Positions 55,064-63,898 of a stretch of 64,000 nucleotides of DNA are shown piece by piece; position 1 is the stretch's first letter, and each line of letters starts with the position of its first letter. The DNA is taken from the NCBI RefSeq assembly GCF_022398325.1, contig NZ_JAKEVD010000008.1, positions 62,001-126,000 of the forward strand, given 5' to 3'. The translations under genes and the position numbers were made by a program. The DNA comes from Shewanella sp. Isolate13 (lineage in GTDB: Bacteria; Pseudomonadota; Gammaproteobacteria; Enterobacterales; Shewanellaceae). The notes beneath the pieces are model-generated. The model was given only the letters and a program-made list of their open reading frames with translations. It was not told where the DNA came from and ran no database searches.

Positions 55064-55077
55064 TAAACGATCGTTTA
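55064..55077. promoter_or_regulatory. 14-bp perfect palindrome TAAACGATCGTTTA
   Basis: TAAACGATCGTTTA lies 129 bp upstream of the DksA-like gene and 105 bp past dusC. Size and composition resemble TetR-family operators, but no TetR gene is adjacent; the binding protein is unknown. Confidence 0.45.
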
Positions 55078-55205
55078 GTGAATTAATTAGCATTTAATTG
55101 CAGTAGATCCGCAAAATATAGCGCTGAATTGATCTTAGTCATAACGCATCACGCCTGCATGTTTAGACTAAAAAGCCGTAAAGTTAATAATTGTAGGCGA
55201 CCTAA

Positions 55206-55562
55206 GTGAGTACAAACCATATCAAACAAACCTTGTCCGAGATCGAGTCGGAACTAAGAGCGAAGATTGGTGCACTCCCCGAAATGCAAGCCAAGCTAAT
55301 GGAACAGCATGATTATTCTCTTTGTGAGCTCATTCAAGTGATGACTGATGTTCACCTGTGCGAGCACCCGCTGTTTTTAAAGTTGATGAGCCTCGATGCG
55401 GCTCGCTGTCAGCTTGAGATTGGTTTATACGGTGTGTGCAGTGATTGTGAGAGTAATATCGAACCCGAGCAGCTAGCTAAGGATCCGTTAGAGCAGCGTT
55501 GCATTAGCTGTAGTGGACAATTCAAGCGGCAGCATAGGCAGGAGTTAAGACTTAATCATTAA
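55206..55562 (+). CDS. DksA/TraR-family C4 zinc-finger protein
   Basis: 118 residues from a GTG start. A helical N-terminal part (IKQTLSEIESELRAKIGALPEM) is followed by a zinc finger CSDC, then CISC near 79-101, the C4 signature of DksA-like proteins. It has IGLYGVCSDCESNIEPEQLAKDPLEQRC, close to DksA's IEDGDFGYCESCGVEI region. It lacks the DxxDxA tip motif of DksA's coiled coil, so binding in the RNA polymerase secondary channel is possible but not the standard ppGpp response. Monocistronic, ending in a strong bidirectional terminator. Confidence 0.85.
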   Translation: MSTNHIKQTLSEIESELRAKIGALPEMQAKLMEQHDYSLCELIQVMTDVHLCEHPLFLKLMSLDAARCQLEIGLYGVCSDCESNIEPEQLAKDPLEQRCISCSGQFKRQHRQELRLNH

Positions 55563-55603
55563 TTCTAACTCGCCACGCATTCGCTATAATTACTCGCGAT
55601 TTA

Positions 55604-55722
55604 CCCATAAAAAACCTCCGACATGCGGAGGTTTTTTATTATCTAACTTTGATTACCGAACTAATGGTATCAAATTGAGGTTAGAACTTCTGGCTGATAC
55701 GTAAGTAGTATGTACGACCTAA
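55604..55722. repeat. Copy A of a 120-bp duplicated segment
   Basis: 55604-55722 matches 60064-60183 with one substitution and one extra A. It contains a terminator and the last 13 codons of a TonB-dependent receptor, then homology ends abruptly. Confidence 0.93.
55607..55640. terminator. Bidirectional terminator after the DksA-like gene
   Basis: AAAAAACCTCCG, ACAT loop, CGGAGGTTTTTT; serves the DksA-like gene on the plus strand and formerly the receptor remnant on the minus strand. Confidence 0.92.
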
Positions 55723-55940
55723 GGCTGAAGCTGTCACTATTAAGTTAAAGTCAGTATTTAGCTTAGCGTATACGTCACCATGTATATAACTGCGATAATC
55801 AACAGTTACACAGTTTTGGTCAAATTCTTCATATTTGTTAAGAATTGAAGTATCTAAACCAACTTTCCAATCTCAGCTTAGTCCTTCAAATAAGAAAGCT
55901 ACGTTGACATCATTGTCTTGGAGACTACCTAGAAAGCATC
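55681..55940 (-). pseudogene. Remnant 3' end of a TonB-dependent receptor
   Basis: On the minus strand the frame ends LGRTYYLRISQKF-stop, identical to the C-terminus of the intact receptor at 60142. Upstream it reads QDNDVNVAFLFEGLS, an in-frame TGA, then DWKVGLDTSILNKYEEFDQN and VDYRSYIHGDVYAKLNTDFN, a diverged beta-barrel end; more stops occur before about 55940. The barrel sequence is not that of the intact gene, so the two shared only the last segment, by recombination, or the remnant has lost internal sequence (the expected NNVFD-type plug-loop region is missing before ALGRTYY). Confidence 0.75.
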
Positions 55941-55980
55941 AAACATAAATGACTATTCGACATTCAGTAAAAATATATAA

Positions 55981-56011
55981 AAAAATGCCTCTACTAACTA
56001 GAGGCATTTTT
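55981..56011 (-). terminator. Terminator after the BIG_2 lipoprotein gene
   Basis: AAAAATGCCTC, loop, GAGGCATTTTT with runs on both sides, about 105 bp past the lipoprotein stop. Confidence 0.9.
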
Positions 56012-56114
56012 ATCGTTTATAGCTACGTAGTGGCGGTTAATCCCAAGTGCTATTACTCACTAGACTAAACATCATACTCAGTGGTTATATGAGGCGCTTA
56101 TGTTCTCCAGTAAG

Positions 56115-58577
56115 TTAGTTTTCACATACGACAAAGGCCTTAGAATCTGGATCTTGCCCTCGTATTTCAAACCCTCCAGGTCCTGCCAATTCACCGATAG
56201 CTAAACGATAATTAAACCATGAACCTACCTCGTCAGTGTCTAATTCTGACGTCCAAAAGAAACGAACTAACGGCCAAGTTGATGCTTCTGCATGGTGTTC
56301 ATTCATATAGTCATTAAATTGATTAGCGTTAGAAACTAGCTGCTTTCCTCTTCTTTGGCATTCATCAATTGCTGTTTCTACTTTTAAAGCTGCATAGCCA
56401 TACTCTGTTGGGCCTGTTACTTGGTTACCGAACTCGTCGGTATAAACAATATACTCTTTAGAGTCGACTGACTCATCAAAGTGTGTCTCACTTGCCAAAA
56501 GGGGGCGGTGATAAGGAATAAACGCTATAACACTTAATGGCACTGTATCTTTAAATGTGTTGCTCTCAAATACAGCTAAGGCAGTGATATCTGTAGTACC
56601 AATCGCTTCACCAGTAACAACGCCAGTGTCATTATCGATTGTTGCTACAGCGATATTACTGCTGCTCCAAGAAACCAAGGCTTCAGCCGTCACGTCTAGT
56701 GTTGAACCGTCAGAAAACAATGCGGTGGCAGTATAAGCTAAGGTTTTTCCTTCAGGCACTTTTCCTACTTTAGGCGTTACCTCAATAGTCGTCACGGTAG
56801 CAGGTGTAACCGTTAGCTCAGCAGATGCAGTAAATTCAGCGCCATTAGCACTGCCCGAGGCAGTAATGGTGACGGTACCGACTGCAACAGCGGTTGCGAT
56901 GCCTGTATCGGTATCGATAGTTGCAATATTGGTATCGCTACTGCTCCAAGACAATGCGCTATCGGTGGTCACATCTAACACACTTGAGTCCGACATTAAC
57001 GCTTGTGCAGTAAAGGCTTGCTCCAACCCTGCGACTACAGTGGCATCCAGTGGTGTGATTTGCAGACTGGTTACTGTGGCATCCGTTACCGTCAGCTCAG
57101 CAGATGCAGTAAATTCAGCGCCATTGGCACTGCCCGAGGCAGTAATGGTAACGGTACCGACTGCAACAGCGGTTGCGATGCCTGTATCGGTATCGATAGT
57201 TGCAATATTGGTATCGCTACTGCTCCAAGACAATGCACTATCGGTGGTCACATCTAACACACTTGAATCTGACATTAACGCTTGCGCTGTAAAGGCTTGC
57301 TCCAACCCTGCGACTACAGTGGCATCCAGTGGTGTGATTTGCAGACTGGTTACAGTGGCATCCGTGACGGTCAGCTCAGCAGATGCAGTAAACTCAGCGC
57401 CATTGGCACTGCCCGAGGCAGTAATGGTAACGGTACCGACTGCAACAGCGGTTGCGATGCCTGTATCGGTATCGATAGTTGCAATATTGGTATCGCTACT
57501 GCTCCAAGACAATGCACTATCGGTGGTCACATCTAACACACTTGAGTCTGACATTAATGCTTGTGCAGTAAAGGCTTGCTCTAACCCTGCTACCACACTA
57601 GCCTGAGTTGGCGTGATTTGTAGACTGGTTACAGTGGCATCCGTTACCGTCAGCTCAGCAGATGCAGTAAATTCAGCGCCATTAGCACTGCCCGAGGCGG
57701 TAATGGTAACGGTGCCGATTGCAACAGCGGTTGCGATACCTGTATCGGTATCGATAGTTGCAATATTGCTGTCGCTACTGCTCCAAGACAATGCACTATC
57801 GGTGGTCACATCTAACACACTTGAATCTGACATTAATGCTTGTGCAGTAAAAGCTTGCTCTAACCCTGCTACCACACTAGCCTGAGTTGGCGTGATTTGT
57901 AGACTGGTTACAGTGGCATCCGTTACCGTCAGCTCAGCAGATGCAGTAAATTCAGCGCCATTAGCATTACCCGAGGCGGTAATGGTAACGGTACCGATTG
58001 CAACAGCGGTTGCGATACCTGTATCGGTATCGATAGTTGCAATATTGCTGTCGCTACTGCTCCAAGACAATGCAGCATTCGTCGTCACATCTAGCACACT
58101 TGAGTCTGACATTAATGCTTGTGCAGTAAAGGCTTGCTCTAATCCAGCTGCAATACTGGTATTCGCTGGCGTCACTTGTAGGTTCATAACGATTGCATCT
58201 GTCACGATCAACTCTACCGACTCAGCAAAAGTACTACCATCCACACTGCCCGAGGCAGTAATGGTGACCGTACCGACTGCAACACTGGTTGCGATGCCTG
58301 TATCGGTGTCGATAGTTGCAATATTGCTGTCGCTGCTGCTCCAAGACAATGCGCTATCGGTGGTCACATCAACAACAGTGTTATCACTCATCTTTGCTAA
58401 CGCTTTGTATTGCAAACTTAAACCTGCCGGGCTTTGTGCAATGGCTGGTGTAACTTGTAAGCTCACAACTGTGCTTTCATCTGGTCCAGCTACTAACCCT
58501 TTATCATCGCTACCGCATGCGGTAAGGGTTAACACTGCTATAAGCATCAGTGAAAAAAATTGTATTAATCGTTTCAT
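56115..58577 (-). CDS. BIG_2-repeat lipoprotein with C-type-lectin-like C-terminus
   Basis: 820 residues. Lipobox LTLTAC (C21) after a signal sequence. Seven BIG_2 Ig-like modules of 93 residues cover 37-687, each with the pattern VTxLQITP ... LDVTTDSALSWSSSD ... IATIDTDTGIATAVAVGTVTITASG. Units 3-6 are nearly identical. The last 130 residues (AALKVETAIDECQRRGKQLV, FFWTSELDTDEVGSWFNYRL, FVVCEN) have two Cys and W/G patterns like the C-type-lectin-like tips of intimin and invasin. A surface adhesin is likely. Its start overlaps the ompA-like stop by 4 bp (ATGA), so the two are translated together. Confidence 0.85.
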   Translation of the reverse strand: MKRLIQFFSLMLIAVLTLTACGSDDKGLVAGPDESTVVSLQVTPAIAQSPAGLSLQYKALAKMSDNTVVDVTTDSALSWSSSDSNIATIDTDTGIATSVAVGTVTITASGSVDGSTFAESVELIVTDAIVMNLQVTPANTSIAAGLEQAFTAQALMSDSSVLDVTTNAALSWSSSDSNIATIDTDTGIATAVAIGTVTITASGNANGAEFTASAELTVTDATVTSLQITPTQASVVAGLEQAFTAQALMSDSSVLDVTTDSALSWSSSDSNIATIDTDTGIATAVAIGTVTITASGSANGAEFTASAELTVTDATVTSLQITPTQASVVAGLEQAFTAQALMSDSSVLDVTTDSALSWSSSDTNIATIDTDTGIATAVAVGTVTITASGSANGAEFTASAELTVTDATVTSLQITPLDATVVAGLEQAFTAQALMSDSSVLDVTTDSALSWSSSDTNIATIDTDTGIATAVAVGTVTITASGSANGAEFTASAELTVTDATVTSLQITPLDATVVAGLEQAFTAQALMSDSSVLDVTTDSALSWSSSDTNIATIDTDTGIATAVAVGTVTITASGSANGAEFTASAELTVTPATVTTIEVTPKVGKVPEGKTLAYTATALFSDGSTLDVTAEALVSWSSSNIAVATIDNDTGVVTGEAIGTTDITALAVFESNTFKDTVPLSVIAFIPYHRPLLASETHFDESVDSKEYIVYTDEFGNQVTGPTEYGYAALKVETAIDECQRRGKQLVSNANQFNDYMNEHHAEASTWPLVRFFWTSELDTDEVGSWFNYRLAIGELAGPGGFEIRGQDPDSKAFVVCEN
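56796..58469. repeat. 279-bp tandem repeats of the BIG_2 modules
   Basis: Six units with a 279-bp period (93 codons). Units 3-6 (about 56796-57911) are almost identical at DNA level, including synonymous positions; units 1-2 are more diverged. Recent expansion or gene conversion is implied. Confidence 0.92.
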
Positions 58578-59644
58578 TGTGGCTCTCCAGTATTAACGTG
58601 TGCTTTAGATTTAAACTCTACCTCTGTTTTTCTGTTCAACGCTCTCCCCTCGGCAGTGTCATTACTCGCTTTGGGTCTAAGTTCGCCGTTGCCTCGAACG
58701 GTAATACGCTCGGCATCCACACCTTTTGAAATTAAATGATTGCCAACGGCTTGCGCACGCTTCTCTGATAAGGTTTGGTTATATCCCATGACACCTTTAC
58801 TGTCGGCATTACCCGTGATCACGACCGTTCCTTGGCTTTGTTTGGCTTTTTCAATCAATGGTGGTAACTCATTAGAGTCATCATGGAACGAAGTGGAGTC
58901 AAAATCAGAATCCAATAAAACTCGAGTCACCGTGGCAGGCACAACAACAGGATTTGCATTTGTTGTAATTACAGCAGGAATGGTTTTTACGGTAGCACTT
59001 GTGGTAGCTCTTGCAGCGGAGCCAAAGCGATAGGTTAGACCTAGCGAACCAAAGTAAGCGTCTGAAGATGCGCGATTATCATTTGCATCGCCTATAAACT
59101 GATATTCAGCCCGAACAGATAAACGCTCTGTTAGCTTATAATCAAGCCCGACTGCGGTTGTTAGCCCCCAGCCAGATGGTTTTGAGTCACCCGCCCATGA
59201 CGTTTCTCTATCAATATATTGATAAGCTCCACCTAATCGAGCATATAGGGCTACGCGCTCGGTTAAGCCATATGAAAACTTTGCCGTTAGCTCTGCACCA
59301 GACATATTCGCCTTGGTGTAGCCCCCTTGATATAGCGCCGATATCGTGCCGTAATTGGTAGCCCCAGCTTCAAGGGCAAACCAGTCATTAAATTGATAAC
59401 CACCATATAGTCCGTAACCCATAGAGTTATCATCGCAGTCGATAGCATTTTTAGCACAGGCACCGTGAAATTCAGAGAATCCACCTCTAGCACCAACATA
59501 CCAATTCGGCGTTTCAACAGGTACAAATGTGCTAGTGTTGGTAATATTAGTATTTGAGTCTGTAGGTAAATCAGCATTAGCTGCAAATACGGGCATGATT
59601 GGCAGCAAGCTGACCAATAACACTCCACTTCCAGTTCTTTTCAT
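58574..59644 (-). CDS. OmpA-family outer-membrane protein with peptidoglycan-binding domain
   Basis: 356 residues. Signal peptide about 1-22 (LLVSLLPIMPVFA). An OmpA-type eight-stranded barrel with WYVGARGGFSEFHG, GYGLYGGYQFNDWFALEAGATNYG and LSVRAEYQFIGDAND; C-terminal OmpA domain near 245-345 (LLDSDFDSTSFHDDS, TVVITGNADSKGVMGYNQTLSEKRAQAV, GNGELRPKASNDTAEGRALNRKTEVEF), with the Asp and Arg that bind diaminopimelate. It links the outer membrane to the wall and is coupled to the adhesin-like lipoprotein. GGGGGGAATTG precedes the start. Confidence 0.92.
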   Translation of the reverse strand: MKRTGSGVLLVSLLPIMPVFAANADLPTDSNTNITNTSTFVPVETPNWYVGARGGFSEFHGACAKNAIDCDDNSMGYGLYGGYQFNDWFALEAGATNYGTISALYQGGYTKANMSGAELTAKFSYGLTERVALYARLGGAYQYIDRETSWAGDSKPSGWGLTTAVGLDYKLTERLSVRAEYQFIGDANDNRASSDAYFGSLGLTYRFGSAARATTSATVKTIPAVITTNANPVVVPATVTRVLLDSDFDSTSFHDDSNELPPLIEKAKQSQGTVVITGNADSKGVMGYNQTLSEKRAQAVGNHLISKGVDAERITVRGNGELRPKASNDTAEGRALNRKTEVEFKSKAHVNTGEPQ

Positions 59645-60063
59645 TACAATTCCCCCCCATAAGAACTTGCAGTTTTAAGCAAAATATAAGTGTTAAACCT
59701 TATATATTTCATCTATATAAAGCCGGGCATTGTGACAAATAACCAAACGCTGAAACCATAAGTGCAGCGAATAACCATGATATGAAACGCTTATCTAACT
59801 GATTAATTTTTAACTGAAATCCGCAACCATGCTAAAAAGGAAGCACAAAACGCTTATGGGAGGTAACACGTGTTTATTATTGTTTTTTGTGATCTATATC
59901 CATATCTAAAATAAGAATATGTCTTCGTTAAGTCGCTATGTAGGCACATTTAAGAAATTTCGTTGACTAGTAACCCACACTGTAGATCTGTTCCCGCTAA
60001 ATTCCGAAACCAGAATGCACGACTTAATGAACAAGGTTTTGTCTCTTGGAGCATTTTGTTTTC
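59645..60063. other. Intergenic region upstream of the OmpA-like gene
   Basis: 419 bp of AT-rich DNA between the OmpA-like start and the duplicated terminator. It should contain the promoter of the ompA-BIG_2 operon; no site is convincing. No coding or RNA feature seen. Confidence 0.45.
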
Positions 60064-60183
60064 CCCATAAAAAAACCTCCGACATGCGGAGGTTTTTTAT
60101 TATCTAACTTTGATTACCGAACTAATGGTATCAAATTGAGATTAGAACTTCTGGCTGATACGTAAGTAGTATGTACGACCTAA
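60064..60183. repeat. Copy B of the 120-bp duplicated segment
   Basis: Same sequence as 55604-55722 apart from one substitution at 60141 and one extra A; includes the receptor terminator AAAAAACCTCCG...CGGAGGTTTTTT (about 60070-60101) and the 3' end of the intact receptor gene. Confidence 0.93.
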
Positions 60184-62787
60184 TACATCGTATAGACCTA
60201 CATTCACATCACGGTAATCGGCGTAAGTGTAGTAGTTTGGCGCCTCAGCGTCGAACACGTTGTTGACACCTACAGTAATCGTACCGTTTAGCGCGTGGTT
60301 ATAAGCAAACTGTACGTTGTGCTTAAAGTAGCTTGAGTAGTCTTCATAGCCATCCCAATCAGATAGTTCACGATAGTACTCTGCAGACTGGCTGCCAATG
60401 TATACCGTAGTCCATGCTGCTTGGAAATCATCATAGCTCCATGAAGCGGCGAAGTTACCACGCCAGTCTGGCGTATCGACAACACCTGCGTAATCAATCA
60501 TTTCAGATTCAGCGTCGTCTTGCTTCTTGAAATCGATTACGTGTGATAGATCTACTTTAAAGTTCCAGTCACCGAAACCTGTCTCTAGGTTATATGCTGT
60601 CACAAAGTCGATACCTGAAGTCTCAACCGTTGCGATGTTACGTACACCAGACTCGATGTATTCAATCTGACCGTCTGGACCACGAGTCACATATGGAGAA
60701 GAACCATCACGTAATTCATCACGTAAGATATCATCAACACTTACTGATTCAATCTTATTGTCATAAGTGATTGAGTAGTAAGAAAGTTCAATGTTCCAAT
60801 CATCGGTTACGTTCCACACACCACCAAGAGTGAATGAATTGCCCTCTTCCGCTTCTAGATTTGGGTTACCACCGTACCAAGTCTTATGCTGGTTGTTGGT
60901 ATTACAGTAGTTCTCGTCGTCATTACCTGGGGTGTTACACCATAGGCTATCAACCGCCTTTTCAAAACTTAGCGCTTGTGATGAGAACATCTCGCCCATG
61001 TTAGGCGCACGGAAAGAATCACCATAGCTTGCACGAAGAAGTAGTGAATCTACTGGGCGCCAGCTCAGACCAAACTTTGGAACAACCGCATCGAAGGTAG
61101 ATGAATTAACCACTTCACCTTCTGCACCTGTTAGTGTGCCTTCCTGCTCATAACGCTCATAACGAACGGCTGCAGACACTTCAATATCAGCTGGTAAGCC
61201 CATTTGGAATTCTAAGTAACCCGCGGTACGATCACGTGTAGCATCGACGTCATCACCACCAGAACCACCTGAGATGATCCCCGCTGCAGACTCAGGATCA
61301 CTGGTTTGCTTAAAGTCGATCATCTCATACTCAGCGCCAGCGACCATAGCAAGAGTTACACTATCATTTTCCATGATTAATGTTGAAACCAAACCATCAA
61401 GCTGAGTACTTTCAAACTTACCCTGATAAACACCAGTGTGAGCCGCACTACGATATAGTTCAGTCATCTGCTGATCCCATTCCGCATAGCTCATGCCAGA
61501 AGTGTTGAAAATATCATACTTCTCAGAATCAATGCCTTGCTGGATTAAGTTATCGTTAACTAGGTTGTAGTTGAATGAATTAGTTGTCGAAGTTGAATGC
61601 TGAACATTCGCTTCCCAGTCGAGTCCGTTGCCCACTTCTGCATAACCTACAAGGCCTGCAAGAATATCGAAGTTGTTGGTTTCAGTGAGGGTATCACGCT
61701 CTCCGATCTGCACTGAACGCATACGGATCTCAGTGATATCTTCACCCGTTGGGTTGTAGATATTGTCCTTACTCATTGTAGGGATGTTAGTCGATACAGG
61801 CGTACCCGCATAGCGCGTCTCAGTTTCAGCTAAAGAAGCTGATGCACGACCTCTAAACTGGATGTCATCAGTGATTTCATAGTTGAAGTTCGATAACAAA
61901 GAGTTACGAGTCACATCACCAAAAAGCTTAGTCACCTCACCGTAACTGTATAAACAACGTCCAGCGCTGTCTGCTACAACATTTTCAGTCTCGGCACACA
62001 TCTCCTGGTTGCTTCCCCAGTCACCCGATGCAGTCTTATAGTTAGGAACAGAGCTGAAGCTACTATATGCGTTATATGAAGGATCATCTAAGTTCCAAAC
62101 ATCGCGGTCCATAACCGCATCAGTACCGTAATACTCATAAGTTAGGGTGATGTTACCCTTGTCAGTGTTATAACCGGTTGCGATAGATAAACGATTTGCG
62201 TCGCCACCGTCAATTTCAGGCATTTCAGTGCTGTAATCTAGCTGAACACCATCAAATTCTTTCTTGGTAATGATGTTAACCACACCCGCTACGGCATCAG
62301 AGCCATAAACAGCCGATGCACCATCGCGAAGAATTTCAATACGCTCAACAATTGCCATAGGGATAGATGATGTATCAGCTACAGAACCAGAGCTAGAACT
62401 GGTACCAGGCATACGACGGCCATCTAACAGTACAAGTGTTGCAGAAGAACCCAGACCACGAAGGTTAACACTGCTTGTTGAGCTTGCACCCGCGCCATAG
62501 CCCGATGTACCACGCCATGAACCGAAACTGTTAATTGCCGAGTTATTTAATACGTCAGCAACTGTTTTCTCACCCGTCATAGCAATATCAGCTGCATTAA
62601 TAACAGTCACTGGAGAAACTGTTTCCATATCAACTTGCTTAATACGCGAACCGGTTACTTCGATGCGTTCTACTTTTTCATCTACAGCTTCTTCTGCAAA
62701 TGCAAATCCAGATAAAGCAACACTTGTCGCGGCAGCGGCTATAAAGCTACGACGTACTGCTTTTGCGGTTAAGGTTACTGAGTTCAT
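60142..62787 (-). CDS. TonB-dependent outer-membrane receptor
   Basis: 881 residues. Signal peptide about 1-31 (SFIAAAATSVALSGFAFA). TonB box region VERIEVTGSRI, then plug domain (SPVTVINAADIAMTGEKTVADVLNN, SVNLRGLGSSATLVLLDGRRM, EILRDGASAVYGSDAVAGVVNIITK) to about 185, and a 22-stranded barrel ending GRTYYLRISQKF with terminal Phe for BAM insertion. The plug pattern (STSSVNLRGLG...LLDGRR) is typical of the large-substrate receptors of Shewanella and Xanthomonas that import oligosaccharides, peptides or vitamins; ligand not readable. No transporter genes adjacent. GGGGATAAAT precedes the ATG. Confidence 0.93.
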   Translation of the reverse strand: MNSVTLTAKAVRRSFIAAAATSVALSGFAFAEEAVDEKVERIEVTGSRIKQVDMETVSPVTVINAADIAMTGEKTVADVLNNSAINSFGSWRGTSGYGAGASSTSSVNLRGLGSSATLVLLDGRRMPGTSSSSGSVADTSSIPMAIVERIEILRDGASAVYGSDAVAGVVNIITKKEFDGVQLDYSTEMPEIDGGDANRLSIATGYNTDKGNITLTYEYYGTDAVMDRDVWNLDDPSYNAYSSFSSVPNYKTASGDWGSNQEMCAETENVVADSAGRCLYSYGEVTKLFGDVTRNSLLSNFNYEITDDIQFRGRASASLAETETRYAGTPVSTNIPTMSKDNIYNPTGEDITEIRMRSVQIGERDTLTETNNFDILAGLVGYAEVGNGLDWEANVQHSTSTTNSFNYNLVNDNLIQQGIDSEKYDIFNTSGMSYAEWDQQMTELYRSAAHTGVYQGKFESTQLDGLVSTLIMENDSVTLAMVAGAEYEMIDFKQTSDPESAAGIISGGSGGDDVDATRDRTAGYLEFQMGLPADIEVSAAVRYERYEQEGTLTGAEGEVVNSSTFDAVVPKFGLSWRPVDSLLLRASYGDSFRAPNMGEMFSSQALSFEKAVDSLWCNTPGNDDENYCNTNNQHKTWYGGNPNLEAEEGNSFTLGGVWNVTDDWNIELSYYSITYDNKIESVSVDDILRDELRDGSSPYVTRGPDGQIEYIESGVRNIATVETSGIDFVTAYNLETGFGDWNFKVDLSHVIDFKKQDDAESEMIDYAGVVDTPDWRGNFAASWSYDDFQAAWTTVYIGSQSAEYYRELSDWDGYEDYSSYFKHNVQFAYNHALNGTITVGVNNVFDAEAPNYYTYADYRDVNVGLYDVLGRTYYLRISQKF

Positions 62788-63898
62788 ATTTATCCCCTCA
62801 TATTCCGCATTATCAAATGCCAGAATAGTTATATTTATTTTTTATTCTTTAAAAGGAAGTTAATCACTTCGCAATAAATACTGTTTAAATTTAACTTTTA
62901 AGTCAACCGATATCACATAAAAATAACTATAAAGATATTAATTGATACAAACAACTTAACAATAGCACCTAGACAAAACAGAAATAAACTTAAAAAACAA
63001 GCACTTAAACAACGCTTCCTGTGTAACAAATAAATCAATAAACTTCATTACTTTAACAACAGCATTAAATTTAAAATGTTACTCAATGGTGACAATTGTT
63101 AATCGAATTAACATAACGATTAATACCCAATCTATAAGAAAACAGCAAAAAAACTCAACAGTAGAGATTTAGATATAAGAAATAGCTCAATTAACCCACG
63201 AGACAATGTTAAAACCAGCGCAATACAAAATAAACATTTTTATTACAATTGCCTCTATTTGTATCAGCGATATTCACCCCTGCTTTTCATTTTTATTCTG
63301 TAAAATAGCGGATTCCATTAATTGAAAAAATTAACATCTTAAAAACAAATATGACGCCATGAGCGCTTTTTAGTTATTTTTTAATATGTGGAGTTAAATA
63401 GAATTAAAACGATCCTTCCACCATCACTGAAATAAAAAGCAGAAGGATTAGTGATGAGTTCAACAAATAAAAAACCAAAAAACTACTTACTGAAATAAAA
63501 TCGATATAATAAGTCACCAAAGCAACGCATTGCAGTTAATCGTACATACTGTTATGTGAACTAGGTAGAAGCTAGAGTTAAAAAATCCACTAAGTGCAAA
63601 GCCAATGCCTTCTTACTAGCAGAGACTTAGTCACTGGCTATCAAAAATACATTGTAATCTTGTTATCTATCTAAGCTTGCACTTATTGTTTGAGAGTTGT
63701 GGTAGGAAGAAGCAGTCGATATTGAGAGATGGTCACGTTTGACATATTGAAGTGAGCGATGGCGAATGGTGACTAAGTTTTACCATTAGTTGAAATTAAC
63801 TTAGCCGTCTTTTCCTGAAGCCTAATGGCTCTATCGTGATAGTACTGACAATATGGCCATTCTGACGCAAAATACCAACCTATAGACATGATCGAGCA
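62788..63898. other. AT-rich non-coding region upstream of the TonB-dependent receptor
   Basis: 1.1 kb with no supported gene. It contains the receptor promoter, not resolved. A 14-codon frame MSSTNKKPKNYLLK (63453-63497) has AAGGA 6 nt upstream; it may be a leader peptide or the stub of a lost gene. An inverted repeat CATCACT/AGTGATG (63422-63428, 63450-63456) overlaps its start. No tRNA or other structured RNA was recognised. Confidence 0.5.

Noticed and set aside
56866..58596. Long open frames on the plus strand opposite the BIG_2 repeats
   Set aside because: They repeat with the same 279-bp period and result from biased codon use on the real strand; no ribosome-binding site, no recognisable protein, and the minus strand has a lipobox, domains and a coupled neighbour.
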